Assembly (NCBI GenBank): GCA_046594445.1
Contig: JBKJSM010000018.1
Location: 1-64,000, forward strand
DNA: 64,000 nucleotides
Reading direction: 5' to 3'
Source: Gaiellasilicea sp046594445
GTDB taxonomy: Bacteria > Actinomycetota > Thermoleophilia > Gaiellales > Gaiellaceae
Part shown: positions 27,029-34,427 of the stretch, piece by piece
Layout: each line of letters begins with the position of its first letter
Numbering within the stretch: the first letter of the stretch is position 1
The notes under the pieces: generated by a model
Told to the model about the DNA's origin: nothing
What the model saw: only the letters and a program-made list of their open reading frames with translations
The model's database searches: none
Made by a program: the position numbers and the translations under genes

Positions 27029-27750
27029 CCCGCCTCCTTCAGCTCCGCCTTCAACTCTCGGAGCCGCTCCGGCCGCTCGTGCACGATCGACGCAACGAGC
27101 GCGGCCTGGGCGCCGGTTTCGAAGGCCTCGGCCAGGTGACGAGCCTCGCCCGCGCCGCCTGAGGCGATCACGGGCGCCTCGACCGACTCGGCGATCGCTC
27201 TCGTCAGCTCGAGGTCGTATCCCTGCCGCGTCCCGTCGGCGTCGATCGAGGTCACCAGCAGCTCCCCCGCGCCCCGGTCGACGGCCTCGCGCGCCCAGAC
27301 GACGGTGTCGGCGTCGCGCGGGCGTCGGCCTCCGTGGGTGACGACGCGGCCGGCGCGGGAGTCGATCGCGCAGACCACCGCCTGCGAGCCGAACTCCTCG
27401 GCGAGATCGGTCAGCAGATAGGGCTGCTCGAACGCGGCGCGGTTGATCGCGACCTTGTCGGCGCCCGCCCGCAGGAGCGAGCGGGCGTCCTCGAGGCCGG
27501 AGACGCCACCGCCGACGGTGAACGGGATCGTCAGCTGCTCGGCCGCGCGCTCGACCAGCTCGAGCGTGGGCCCGCGACCCTCGACGCTCGCGGTGATGTC
27601 GAGGAAGACGAGCTCGTCCGCGCCGAGCGCCGAGTAGCGCTGCGCGAGCTCGACCGGGTCGCCGACATCCCGCAGCGACTCGAACCGCACGCCCTTGACG
27701 ACGCGTCCGCCCGTGACGTCGAGACAGGGGATCAGACGCTTTTTGACCAT
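27010..27750 (-). CDS. hisF: Imidazole glycerol phosphate synthase subunit HisF
   Basis: 246 residues, a (beta/alpha)8 barrel with the catalytic Asp in RLIPCLDVTGGRVVKG (D11) and a second Asp in AIDSRAG near residue 130, plus phosphate-binding GGGVSG and ASGGAGE. It forms the synthase with HisH and joins PRFAR with ammonia to make IGP and AICAR. It overlaps both hisH (19 nt) and hisIE. Confidence 0.97.
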   Translation of the reverse strand: MVKKRLIPCLDVTGGRVVKGVRFESLRDVGDPVELAQRYSALGADELVFLDITASVEGRGPTLELVERAAEQLTIPFTVGGGVSGLEDARSLLRAGADKVAINRAAFEQPYLLTDLAEEFGSQAVVCAIDSRAGRVVTHGGRRPRDADTVVWAREAVDRGAGELLVTSIDADGTRQGYDLELTRAIAESVEAPVIASGGAGEARHLAEAFETGAQAALVASIVHERPERLRELKAELKEAGWNVRL

Positions 27751-28325
27751 CGCAGCGCGTTCTCGAGCAGGTGCGCGCCGGCGGCGCCGCTTCGCTCGGG
27801 ATGGAACTGGACGCCGGCGAGCGGCCCGGCCTCGACGGCAGCGACGATCGTTCCCCCGTGCTCGACGCGTGCGACGGCGACGTCGTCCTCCGGCTCGGGG
27901 GCGAAGCTGTGCGCGAAGTAGAAGTCCTCACCGTCCAGCCCAGCGAGGAGCGGCGAGGGTCGCGTCGCCTCGAGTGCGTTCCAGCCCATGTGCGGGACCG
28001 TCCGCGCCCGCAGTCGGCGCACCGGCCCGCGCAGCAACCCGAGCCCGCGCCCGCCCTCCTCGCTCTCGCCGAAGAAGAGCTGGAGTCCGACACAGATCCC
28101 AAGGATCGGCCGGCCGGCCGCGGCGCGCTCGCGGAGCGCGTCTGCGAGCGACCCGAGCCCGCGCGCGGCGCTCTCGACGTGCCCGACGCCGGCGATGACT
28201 GCGAGGTCCGCTTCCCGGAGCTCGGTCGGGTCGGAGGTGACCACCGGCTCCGCGCCGGCCCGGCCGAGCGCCGAGCAGACGCTGCGCAGGTTCCCTGCGC
28301 CGTAGTCGGCCAGGACGACCCTCAT
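27732..28325 (-). CDS. hisH: Imidazole glycerol phosphate synthase glutaminase subunit HisH
   Basis: 197 residues, class I glutamine amidotransferase: DYGAGNLRSV at the N-terminus, nucleophile Cys in GICVGLQLFF, and the His-Glu pair in GVQFHPERS. The oxyanion-strand motif PHMGWN is also present. It supplies ammonia to HisF. The ATG overlaps the hisCB stop by 4 nt. Confidence 0.96.
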   Translation of the reverse strand: MRVVLADYGAGNLRSVCSALGRAGAEPVVTSDPTELREADLAVIAGVGHVESAARGLGSLADALRERAAAGRPILGICVGLQLFFGESEEGGRGLGLLRGPVRRLRARTVPHMGWNALEATRPSPLLAGLDGEDFYFAHSFAPEPEDDVAVARVEHGGTIVAAVEAGPLAGVQFHPERSGAAGAHLLENALRWSKSV

Positions 28326-29890
28326 GCGAGCCCCTTCGTCGAGCGGACGCCCTGTCCGGCGGGCGCGCAGGCGGCGCGCAGCGCCTGGCCGAGCGCCTTG
28401 AACGCCGCCTCGGCGACGTGATGGTCGTCGGCGCCGGCCGAAGAGACGTGCAGGGTCAGCGCTCCCTGCATCGCGAGCCGCTCGAGCGCGTGCGGGAGCA
28501 GGCTGAGCGCCAGCCCGCCGACGCGGTCGCCGGTGAACGTGAGTGCCACCTCCGCGTGTGGCCGCCTGACCAGGTCGATCGCTGCCGTCGCCTGCGCCTC
28601 GTCCATCGGCACGACGGCCGACCCGTAGCGGGCGATCCCCTCACGCGCCCCGACCGCCTCGGCCAGTGCGTCGCCGAGCGCGGCGAGCACGTCCTCGACC
28701 GTGTGATGCTCGTCGACGTCGAGGTCGCCGCCGGCCTGGAGGTCGAGGTCGAAGCAGGCGTGGAAGGCGCACAGGGTGAGCAGGTGATCGAGGAAGCCGA
28801 TCCCCGTCGAGACGCGCACGCGGCCGCTTCCGTCGAGGTCGAGCGAGACACGCAGCGCCGTCTCCGTCGTCGTGCGCGAAACGTACGCAGTCCTGCCGGG
28901 AGCGTCCGAGCCTGTAGCTCCGAGCGCAGCGAGCAGGACGTCGTTCTCGCGCGGTCGCGCAATCGTGACGCGAATTCCGTCGGCGAAGATCCGCACGACG
29001 AGCCCCTGCGACTCGAGCCGCGCGCCGAGAGGATCGGCGGTTCGGACGAAGACGAAGTTGGTCTGCGTCTCGGCACAGTCGTAGCCGGCTGCGAGCAGGG
29101 CCGCGCGAACGCGCTCGCGCTCGTCGACCGTGCCGGCGACGTCGAATCTCGGCTCGCGCAGAGCCGCCGCGGCGATCCGCGCGGCGGGGGCGGAGACGCT
29201 CGCGGGGGCGCGGCGCAGCTCGAGCTCGGCCGCGACCTGCGGCGCCGCGACGGCGTAGCCCACGCGCAGCGCCGCGAAGCCGAACCCCTTCGAGAGCGTT
29301 CGCAGCACAATCAGGTTCGGCTGTTCGGCGACCAGGGGAACGCACGTGGCGCCTGCGAACTCGAAGTACGCCTCGTCAACGACGACCGCGGCGTCCGGGT
29401 GGGCGCGCGCGAGCGCGGCGAGCTCGGCAGGATCGATCAGCTCGCCCGTCGGATTGTTCGGGTTGCACGCCCAGATCAGATCCGCGCCGGCGGGATCGGC
29501 GACGACCGCCGCGCCCTCGAGCTCGGTCACGATCCGGTACAGGCCGTAGGTGGGCTGCGTGATCGCGGCCGAGCGGCCGGGGCCGAGATACGTGCTCGCG
29601 CAGAGCGCGATCAGCTCGTCCGCACCTGCTCCCACGACGATCTGGGCAGCGTCGACTCCGCAGTAGGCGCCCGCCGCCGCGCGTAGCTCGGCGTAGGTTC
29701 CGTCGGGATACTCGTTCAGCCGCGCGAAGCTCTCGGCGAGCGGAACCTGCGGCACCCCGGGAAGGGGCGGCGTGTTCTGGTCGAAACGGAGCACCTGCTC
29801 CGGGCGGAGGCCGTGCCGCGCAGCCACCTCAACCGACGAGGGCGACCACTCGTAAGCGCGGAAACCGTCCGGGAGCGGCTGCGGCCTCAC
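28322..29890 (-). CDS. Fused histidinol-phosphate aminotransferase / imidazoleglycerol-phosphate dehydratase (HisC-HisB)
   Basis: 522 residues in one frame. Residues 1 to about 325 are HisC: NPNNPTGELIDP, VVDEAYFEFAG and the PLP lysine in LSKGFGFAALRVGYA. From about residue 332 the chain continues as HisB dehydratase: TGIGFLDHLLTL, DEHHTVEDV and DDHHVAEAAFKALGQAL with the metal-binding His residues. No stop and no ATG/GTG/TTG start occurs at the junction (TAYVSRTTTETAL), so a single polypeptide is expected. The classic HisB fusion joins the dehydratase to a phosphatase instead. The GTG overlaps hisD by 4 nt. Confidence 0.92.
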   Translation of the reverse strand: MRPQPLPDGFRAYEWSPSSVEVAARHGLRPEQVLRFDQNTPPLPGVPQVPLAESFARLNEYPDGTYAELRAAAGAYCGVDAAQIVVGAGADELIALCASTYLGPGRSAAITQPTYGLYRIVTELEGAAVVADPAGADLIWACNPNNPTGELIDPAELAALARAHPDAAVVVDEAYFEFAGATCVPLVAEQPNLIVLRTLSKGFGFAALRVGYAVAAPQVAAELELRRAPASVSAPAARIAAAALREPRFDVAGTVDERERVRAALLAAGYDCAETQTNFVFVRTADPLGARLESQGLVVRIFADGIRVTIARPRENDVLLAALGATGSDAPGRTAYVSRTTTETALRVSLDLDGSGRVRVSTGIGFLDHLLTLCAFHACFDLDLQAGGDLDVDEHHTVEDVLAALGDALAEAVGAREGIARYGSAVVPMDEAQATAAIDLVRRPHAEVALTFTGDRVGGLALSLLPHALERLAMQGALTLHVSSAGADDHHVAEAAFKALGQALRAACAPAGQGVRSTKGLA

Positions 29891-31029
29891 GCGAGCTCCA
29901 GGGCTGCAGCGTGCAGGGGCAGCCCTTCGAGCCGGGCGAGCGGCAGCCCGATCTCCTGCGCGCGCTCGAGCCCGGCTGCGCTGGCAGTCACGATCTGGAT
30001 CGGCTTGAGGAAGTCCTCCAGGCCGAGCCCGCCTCGGCCGCGAGCAAGGCCACCGGTCGGGAGTACGTGCGTCGCGCCGGCGGCGTAGTCGCCGACCACG
30101 GCCGATGTGCGCACGAAGACGCTGCCCGCGTTGCGGATGCGCGGGACGAGCGACTCGGCGTCGGCGACCCACAGCTCGAGATGCTCGGGCGCGTACGCCT
30201 CCGAGCGTGCGAGGGCCTCCTCGACCGAGGGCAGATCCTGGATTGACACGTTGTCGTGGCCCGCGACGAGACGGCCGACCGCCGCCGACAGGCCGGCGTC
30301 GAGGCTGAGCAGAATCGCCTCGCTGTCGGGGCCGTGCTCCGCCTGGGCGAGCAGATCGGCGGCGCAGCGAGCCGGATCTGCGGTGGCGTCGGCGATCACG
30401 ACGACCTCGCTCGGACCGGCGGGGAGGTCGATTCCGACGTGGCTTGACACGAGCAGCTTCGCGGCCGTCACCCAGCGGTTGCCCGGCCCGACGATCTTGT
30501 CGACGGGCGCGATCGTCTCGGTGCCGTAGGCGAGTGCGGCCACGGCCTGCGCGCCACCGACCGCATACACCTCCTCGATCCCGAGCACATGGGCCGCAGC
30601 CAGCACGGCCTCACCCGGGCGCGGAGTGACCACCGCGATGCGCTTCACCCCGGCGACGCGCGCCGGCACCGCGGCCATCACGAGCGAAGACGGATACGCA
30701 GCCCGCCCGCCCGGCACGTAGATCCCGACCGAGGAGAGAGGGAACCAGCGGCGCTCGGCGCGCACGCCCTCGACCGCCTCCACCGAGACGTCCGGCGGCC
30801 GCTGCGGCTCCGCGAACGCAGCGACCGCCTCGGCCAGTGCGCGCACCGACGCGAGCTCGTCCGGCCCGAGCCGAGCGGCCTCGAGGCGCGCGCGCGAGAC
30901 GCGCAGCTCCGGCCGCTCGCCGTCCAGCAGCTCGCTCCATTCGAGCAGCGCAGCGTCGCCGCGGGAGCGCACGTCGCCGACGATCTCAACGACGCGCGGC
31001 AGGACCTCGTCGAGCGCCGTGCCCCTCAC
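29887..31029 (-). CDS. hisD: Histidinol dehydrogenase
   Basis: 380 residues. Family stretches: YVPGGRAAYPSSLVM, DKIVGPGNRWVTAAK, the ligand region LLAQAEHGPDSE and catalytic APEHLEL; the end has GDYAAGATHVLPTGG. It performs the last two oxidations to histidine. The protein is about 40-50 residues shorter at the N-terminus than typical HisD; the GTG at 31029 overlaps the hisG stop by 4 nt and no better start is available without deep overlap. The core appears intact. Confidence 0.95.
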   Translation of the reverse strand: MRGTALDEVLPRVVEIVGDVRSRGDAALLEWSELLDGERPELRVSRARLEAARLGPDELASVRALAEAVAAFAEPQRPPDVSVEAVEGVRAERRWFPLSSVGIYVPGGRAAYPSSLVMAAVPARVAGVKRIAVVTPRPGEAVLAAAHVLGIEEVYAVGGAQAVAALAYGTETIAPVDKIVGPGNRWVTAAKLLVSSHVGIDLPAGPSEVVVIADATADPARCAADLLAQAEHGPDSEAILLSLDAGLSAAVGRLVAGHDNVSIQDLPSVEEALARSEAYAPEHLELWVADAESLVPRIRNAGSVFVRTSAVVGDYAAGATHVLPTGGLARGRGGLGLEDFLKPIQIVTASAAGLERAQEIGLPLARLEGLPLHAAALELA

Positions 31030-31916
31030 GCCACCAGCCGCTCGACGGGGAGGACGAGGATCGAGGACGCACCGGCCGCCTTCAACGGCGAGAGCAGGTT
31101 CCAGACGTCGTCCGCGTCGACGACCGCGTGAATCGCGATCTGGCCCGGCGCCGCGAGGTCGATCACCGAGGGCGCGCCCATCCCCGGGAGCAGGGATCGG
31201 ATCTCGTCGAGCGCCGCAGTCGGCGCGTTCATCATCAGATAGCGCCGCCGGCGCGCGGCGACGACGCCGGAGATCATCAGCTCGAGCCGCCCCACCAGCT
31301 CGGCGCGCTTCGCCAGCGCGGCCTCGCTGCCGACGAGCACGGCTTGGGACTCGAGGAGGGCGCCCAGCAGCCTCAGCCCGTTCGCGCTCGCGGTCGACCC
31401 CGTCGAGACGAGGTCGACGATCGCGTCGGAGAGCCCGAGCCGCGGCGCGGCCTCGACCGAGCCGGAAACGGGGACGAGCTCGGCCTCGATGCCGAGACGC
31501 TTCAGGCAAGCGCGGGTCGAGACCGGATACGCGGTGGCGACGCGAAGCCCGGCGAGATCGCGCAGCTCGGCCTGGGGCGCGTCGTCGGGGACGGCCGCCT
31601 GAAGGGTGCAACGCGCGAAGCCGAGCTCGGCGAGCGTGATCACGTCCGCGGCCGCCTCGGCGACGAGGTTCGCGCCCGTGATCCCGAGGTCGACGACGCC
31701 GTCCTGCACGTACTCCGGAACGTCGCTCGCACGCACGAGCAGCAGGTCGACGGGCGCGTTCGCGCAGGGCACGAGCAGCGCGCGGTCGGTCGCCTCAAAG
31801 CTCAGCCCCGCGTCGGCGCAGAGCCGCATCGCCGGCTCGGCCATGCGCCCCTTCGAGGGGACGGCGAGTGTGAGCCGGCCGTTCGAGCCGGCGCGCGTGA
31901 AGCCCGTGCGCTCCAT
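31026..31916 (-). CDS. hisG: ATP phosphoribosyltransferase (long form)
   Basis: 296 residues, the long HisG form with a C-terminal regulatory (ACT-like) domain. LTLAVPSKGRMAEP opens the catalytic part, DLGITGANLV and the PRPP loop VSTGSTASANGLRLL follow; the C-terminal domain contains APTAALDEIRSLLPGMGAPSV. It catalyses the first committed step and is normally inhibited by histidine through the C-terminal domain. The ATG follows the yerC stop with no gap. Confidence 0.96.
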   Translation of the reverse strand: MERTGFTRAGSNGRLTLAVPSKGRMAEPAMRLCADAGLSFEATDRALLVPCANAPVDLLLVRASDVPEYVQDGVVDLGITGANLVAEAAADVITLAELGFARCTLQAAVPDDAPQAELRDLAGLRVATAYPVSTRACLKRLGIEAELVPVSGSVEAAPRLGLSDAIVDLVSTGSTASANGLRLLGALLESQAVLVGSEAALAKRAELVGRLELMISGVVAARRRRYLMMNAPTAALDEIRSLLPGMGAPSVIDLAAPGQIAIHAVVDADDVWNLLSPLKAAGASSILVLPVERLVA

Positions 31917-32237
31917 CTAGCGGCCCTTCCGCTTGGCGTGCGTCCGGTCGAGCGCCGTGCGGTAGCCCCCGGTCCCGTTGCGCAGCCACTGTGCGACCCG
32001 GGTGACCGTGGCGGTGCTGGTCGGGACGCGCTCGGCGATCTCGACGTAGGGCACGTGTTCCTCGAGCAGGCGCACGGTCTGCCAGCGGTGCGTGAGCGCT
32101 TCGAGCTCGGGGAGCGTGCAGAGGTCGCGGAGGAAACGGCGCGCTTCGTCGCGCGTTCGCAGCGTCAGGACGGCGTCGGCGAGCTCGTCGAGCCCGGGCA
32201 GTCGCTCGACGTCACGGATGGTCGTCGCATTGGTCAT
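31917..32237 (-). CDS. YerC/YecD-family TrpR-like DNA-binding regulator
   Basis: 106 residues, all-helical, with the TrpR-like helix-turn-helix YVEIAERVPTSTATVTRVAQWL. The family is related to TrpR; from recollection, YerC-type proteins have been proposed as histidine-biosynthesis regulators in Gram-positives. It is first in the his operon, immediately before hisG, and shares a palindromic promoter with hisA, which supports control of histidine genes. The ATG is 6 nt after a TAACAT -10 box (leaderless). Confidence 0.88.
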   Translation of the reverse strand: MTNATTIRDVERLPGLDELADAVLTLRTRDEARRFLRDLCTLPELEALTHRWQTVRLLEEHVPYVEIAERVPTSTATVTRVAQWLRNGTGGYRTALDRTHAKRKGR

Positions 32238-32242
32238 GCTCT

Positions 32243-32254
32243 CATGTTAACATG
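32243..32254. promoter_or_regulatory. Palindromic shared -10/operator between yerC and hisA
   Basis: The perfect 12-bp palindrome CATGTTAACATG contains TAACAT on both strands. Each copy is exactly 6 nt from the start codon of its gene (yerC ATG at 32237, hisA GTG at 32260), so both mRNAs would be leaderless. Adjacent half-sites GTTA-N6-TAAC (32246-32259) and TAAC-N2-GTTA (32256-32265) could be regulator-binding sites. Confidence 0.65.
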
Positions 32255-32259
32255 CTAAC

Positions 32260-32979
32260 GTGTTATCACGCAAGCACTTCACCGTCTATCCGGCGATCGA
32301 CGTGCTCGAAGGGCGCGTTGTCCGCCTCTCCGAAGGGCGCCGCGAGCAGGTGACGGTCGAGGGGGGCGACCCCGTAGCCGCCGCGGAGCGCTTCGCGTCC
32401 GAGGGGGCTTCGTGGCTCCATCTCGTCGATCTCGACGGCGCGTTCTCGGGCGCACCGGATCTCGCGCTCGTCGAGCGGATCGCGGCAACTGGGCTCCCCG
32501 TGCAGGTCGGCGGCGGCTATCGCAGCCTCGAGCTGGTCGAGTCCGCGCTCGCGGCGGGCGCTGCCCGCGTGCTCGTCGGGACGGCAGCGCTCGATCAGCC
32601 GTTCCTGGCCGCGGTAGCCGAGCGCTTCGGCGCCGCAGTGGCGGTCGCGGTGGACGTCCGGGACGGGGCCGTGACCGCGAAGGGCTGGCTCCAGGACTCG
32701 GAGCTCGGCGCCGTCGAGCTCGCGCGGCGCTGCGCAACGGCCGGGATCGAGCGGCTGCTCGTGACCGGCACCGCTCGCGACGGGACCCTCGCAGGGCCGG
32801 ACGTCGTCCTGCTCGAAGACGTGCTCGCCGTCGGGCTGCCGGTGGTCGCAGCGGGCGGGATCGCCTCCCTGGACGACCTGCGCAAGCTTCGCGATCTGGG
32901 CTGCGAGGGTGCCGTCACCGGCAGCGCGGTCTGGCTCGGCCGTTTCACGATCGGCGAGGCGGTTAACTTGCAGAGATGA
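32260..32979 (+). CDS. hisA: Phosphoribosyl-ProFAR isomerase
   Basis: 239 residues. A HisA-type barrel with catalytic Asp in FTVYPAIDVLEGRVVRL, phosphate loops QVGGGYRSLE and AAGGIASLDDL, and the second acid region in VLVTGTARDGT. It converts ProFAR to PRFAR, between HisI and HisF. The start GTG at 32260 is followed by a rare TTA codon and TCA; it is kept because the -10 box sits 6 nt upstream. It is the only his gene on the plus strand, divergent from the rest. Confidence 0.95.
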   Translation: MLSRKHFTVYPAIDVLEGRVVRLSEGRREQVTVEGGDPVAAAERFASEGASWLHLVDLDGAFSGAPDLALVERIAATGLPVQVGGGYRSLELVESALAAGAARVLVGTAALDQPFLAAVAERFGAAVAVAVDVRDGAVTAKGWLQDSELGAVELARRCATAGIERLLVTGTARDGTLAGPDVVLLEDVLAVGLPVVAAGGIASLDDLRKLRDLGCEGAVTGSAVWLGRFTIGEAVNLQR

Positions 32980-33004
32980 ACGTCGCTCGCCTTCGGCTCG
33001 CTCC

Positions 33005-33032
33005 CGTGGGGGAACTTTCAACTTCCCCCACG
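33005..33032 (+). terminator. Terminator hairpin after hisA
   Basis: Perfect 10-bp stem CGTGGGGGAA/TTCCCCCACG with an 8-nt loop. No T-tract follows. It separates hisA from the selenoprotein unit. Confidence 0.65.
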
Positions 33033-33041
33033 CCCCCTAAA

Positions 33042-33070
33042 GCTCATGGGCCAGGATTCGGCCCATGAGC
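33042..33070 (+). promoter_or_regulatory. Hairpin that encloses the selenoprotein start codon
   Basis: Perfect 11-bp stem GCTCATGGGCC/GGCCCATGAGC with a 7-nt loop AGGATTC. The ATG at 33065 lies inside the 3' arm, and the only Shine-Dalgarno-like AGGA is in the loop, 9 nt from the ATG. If it forms in RNA it should restrict initiation; it could be a translational control element. It might alternatively be part of the hisA terminator region. Confidence 0.5.
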
Positions 33071-33670
33071 GAACGTCTCGTCGAGATTTGGAGCGACTAC
33101 ATCTGACCGTTCTGCCGCGCGGCCCAACCAACGGCCGCCTGGATCGAGCGCCAGTTGGGCGCCCGCGTGACCTGGCTCCCGTTCGACCTCCATCCGGAGT
33201 ACCCGCCGGAAGGCCTGCCGCGGGCGCAGTTGCTCGCGCGGTACGGGGCGGGCATGACCGAGCGCGTGCGTAGCTTCTTCGCGGAGCGTGGGTTGCCGTA
33301 TAACCCGCACCCGGAGATCGTCCCCAATTCGATGCGCGCGCTGCAGCTGACCGAGCTGGCACGCGATCTGGGACGCCATGAAGCCGTCCACGACCGGCTG
33401 ATGGACGCGTACTGGCGCGACGCACAGAACATCGGCGATCCCGACGTGCTATGCGGTATCGCCGCGGAGCTGAAATTGCCCAAAGACGAGGTCGAGGAGG
33501 TGCTCGGCGGCGACCGCTACCGCGACCGCATCGCCGATTCTACGGGGCGGGCCAATGCGAGCGGCGCGAACGCTGTGCCCGCCTTCGTGCTCGACCGTCG
33601 ACTGCTCGTGCTCGGCGCTCAGCCGGAAGCCGTCTTCGAGCAGGCGTTCCAGCAGCTGGACGCCGCGTGA
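33065..33670 (+). CDS. DsbA/FrnE-like thiol oxidoreductase with in-frame TGA (predicted selenocysteine)
   Basis: A 202-codon frame with one internal TGA at 33104-33106 (codon 14). Before it: MSERLVEIWSDYI; after it: PFCRAAQPTAAWIERQLG. FrnE-type DsbA proteins have SDYxCPFC at this point, so the TGA replaces exactly the nucleophilic first Cys of the CPFC active site, giving UPFC. The rest is intact: LPFDLHPEYPPEG, SMRALQLTELARDLGRHEAVHDRL, VPAFVLDRRLLVLGAQ. Length matches the family. A decayed gene would not be expected to keep 188 downstream codons and a 4-nt overlap with the next gene. Readthrough as Sec is inferred; a shortened protein starting at the TTG at 33155 is the alternative but would lack the active site. 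Confidence 0.85.
33107..33160 (+). promoter_or_regulatory. Candidate bacterial SECIS element
   Basis: Directly after the TGA. Fold 1: GCCCAAC (33122-33128) with GTTGGGC (33154-33160), an inner stem GGC-GC/GC-GCC and an apical loop near UGGAUC, about 33 nt after the TGA. Fold 2: GCGGCC/GGCCGC (33119-33138) with loop CAACCAAC about 18 nt after the TGA. Fold 1 has a G at loop position 2, as bacterial SECIS elements usually do. Both were found by eye. Confidence 0.4.
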
Positions 33671-34269
33671 AGGTCGACTTCGTCGACGAGCTCGACGAGG
33701 GATTCGGTTGGCTGGAGGACACGAGCATGCGCCGCACGTCGCACGCCCTCGCGGTCGACGGGCGCGTCTGGGTGATCGACCCGATCGACGGCGAAGGCGT
33801 CGAACAGCGGATCCGTGCGCTCGGTGACCCCGCAGGCGTGATTCAGCTGCTCGATCGGCACGCGCGCGACGGGGAGGCGTTCGCGGAACGGCTAGGCGTT
33901 CGCCATCACGTCGTGCCTTCGTCCCTCCCCGGGGCGCCGTTCGAGCTCATCCGGGTGCTCCGCAGCCGCTGGTGGCAGGAGGTGGCGCTCTGGTGGCCCG
34001 AGCCCGGCATCCTCGTCTGCGGGGACGCTCTCGGGACGATCCCGTTCTTCCGCGCCGGCGACGAGCGCGCCGGGCTACACCCCTTCCTGCGAATCGTCCC
34101 TCCGCGAGCGCTGGCCGGGCTCGAGGTCCGGCATCTCCTCGTCGGTCACGGCCCGGGCATTCACGACGCCGCCGCGGGGCGGGTCGTCGACACCGCGGTG
34201 CGCGGTGGCCGGCGGCGGATCCCGCGCTGGCTCGCCGGCGTCCCGCGGATCGTGCGTGAAGGGTACTAG
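33667..34269 (+). CDS. Metallo-beta-lactamase-like fold protein, coupled to the selenoprotein
   Basis: 200 residues from a GTG that overlaps the selenoprotein stop (GTGA). The pattern fits a small metallo-beta-lactamase fold: MRRTSHALAVDGRVWVIDP, a loop LLDRHARDGEAFAERLG where the classic HxHxDH should be, then ILVCGDAL and LLVGHGPGIH. The first motif reads DRHARD, so some usual metal ligands are replaced; the Asp in CGDAL and the His in VGHG are kept. It could be a variant hydrolase or a non-enzymatic relative. Coupling to the redox protein suggests a shared role in thiol or persulfide chemistry, but this is only inferred. Confidence 0.65.
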   Translation: MKVDFVDELDEGFGWLEDTSMRRTSHALAVDGRVWVIDPIDGEGVEQRIRALGDPAGVIQLLDRHARDGEAFAERLGVRHHVVPSSLPGAPFELIRVLRSRWWQEVALWWPEPGILVCGDALGTIPFFRAGDERAGLHPFLRIVPPRALAGLEVRHLLVGHGPGIHDAAAGRVVDTAVRGGRRRIPRWLAGVPRIVREGY

Positions 34270-34320
34270 CGACGGCGCTCACTGAACTCTCTGCGCGCGC
34301 GCGTGCACGCGGTCCCTCCG

Positions 34321-34348
34321 CCCACCCCCCGCCCCTCAGAAGGGTGGG
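34321..34348. terminator. Convergent terminator hairpin
   Basis: CCCACCC/GGGTGGG stem, 14-nt loop, between the convergent MBL-like gene and fbiC in an otherwise empty 158-nt gap. The right arm runs into more G residues; there is no T-tract. Confidence 0.5.
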
Positions 34349-34427
34349 GGGATGATTGCGGGCAACTGCGCACGCGTTCGTCACGGTCACCTGAATCTTC
34401 TGTGCCGATCTCTCCTCAGGCGCGGCG

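Noticed and set aside
28418..29686. Long plus-strand ORF opposite hisCB (and similar long ORFs opposite most genes)
   Set aside because: Arg/Asp/Val-rich low-complexity translations with no motif, explained by high-GC codon bias on the antisense strand.
33155..33670. Shorter DsbA-like gene starting at the TTG at 33155 as the real product
   Set aside because: It would lack the whole active-site strand and motif; the upstream 30 codons match the family exactly apart from the TGA.
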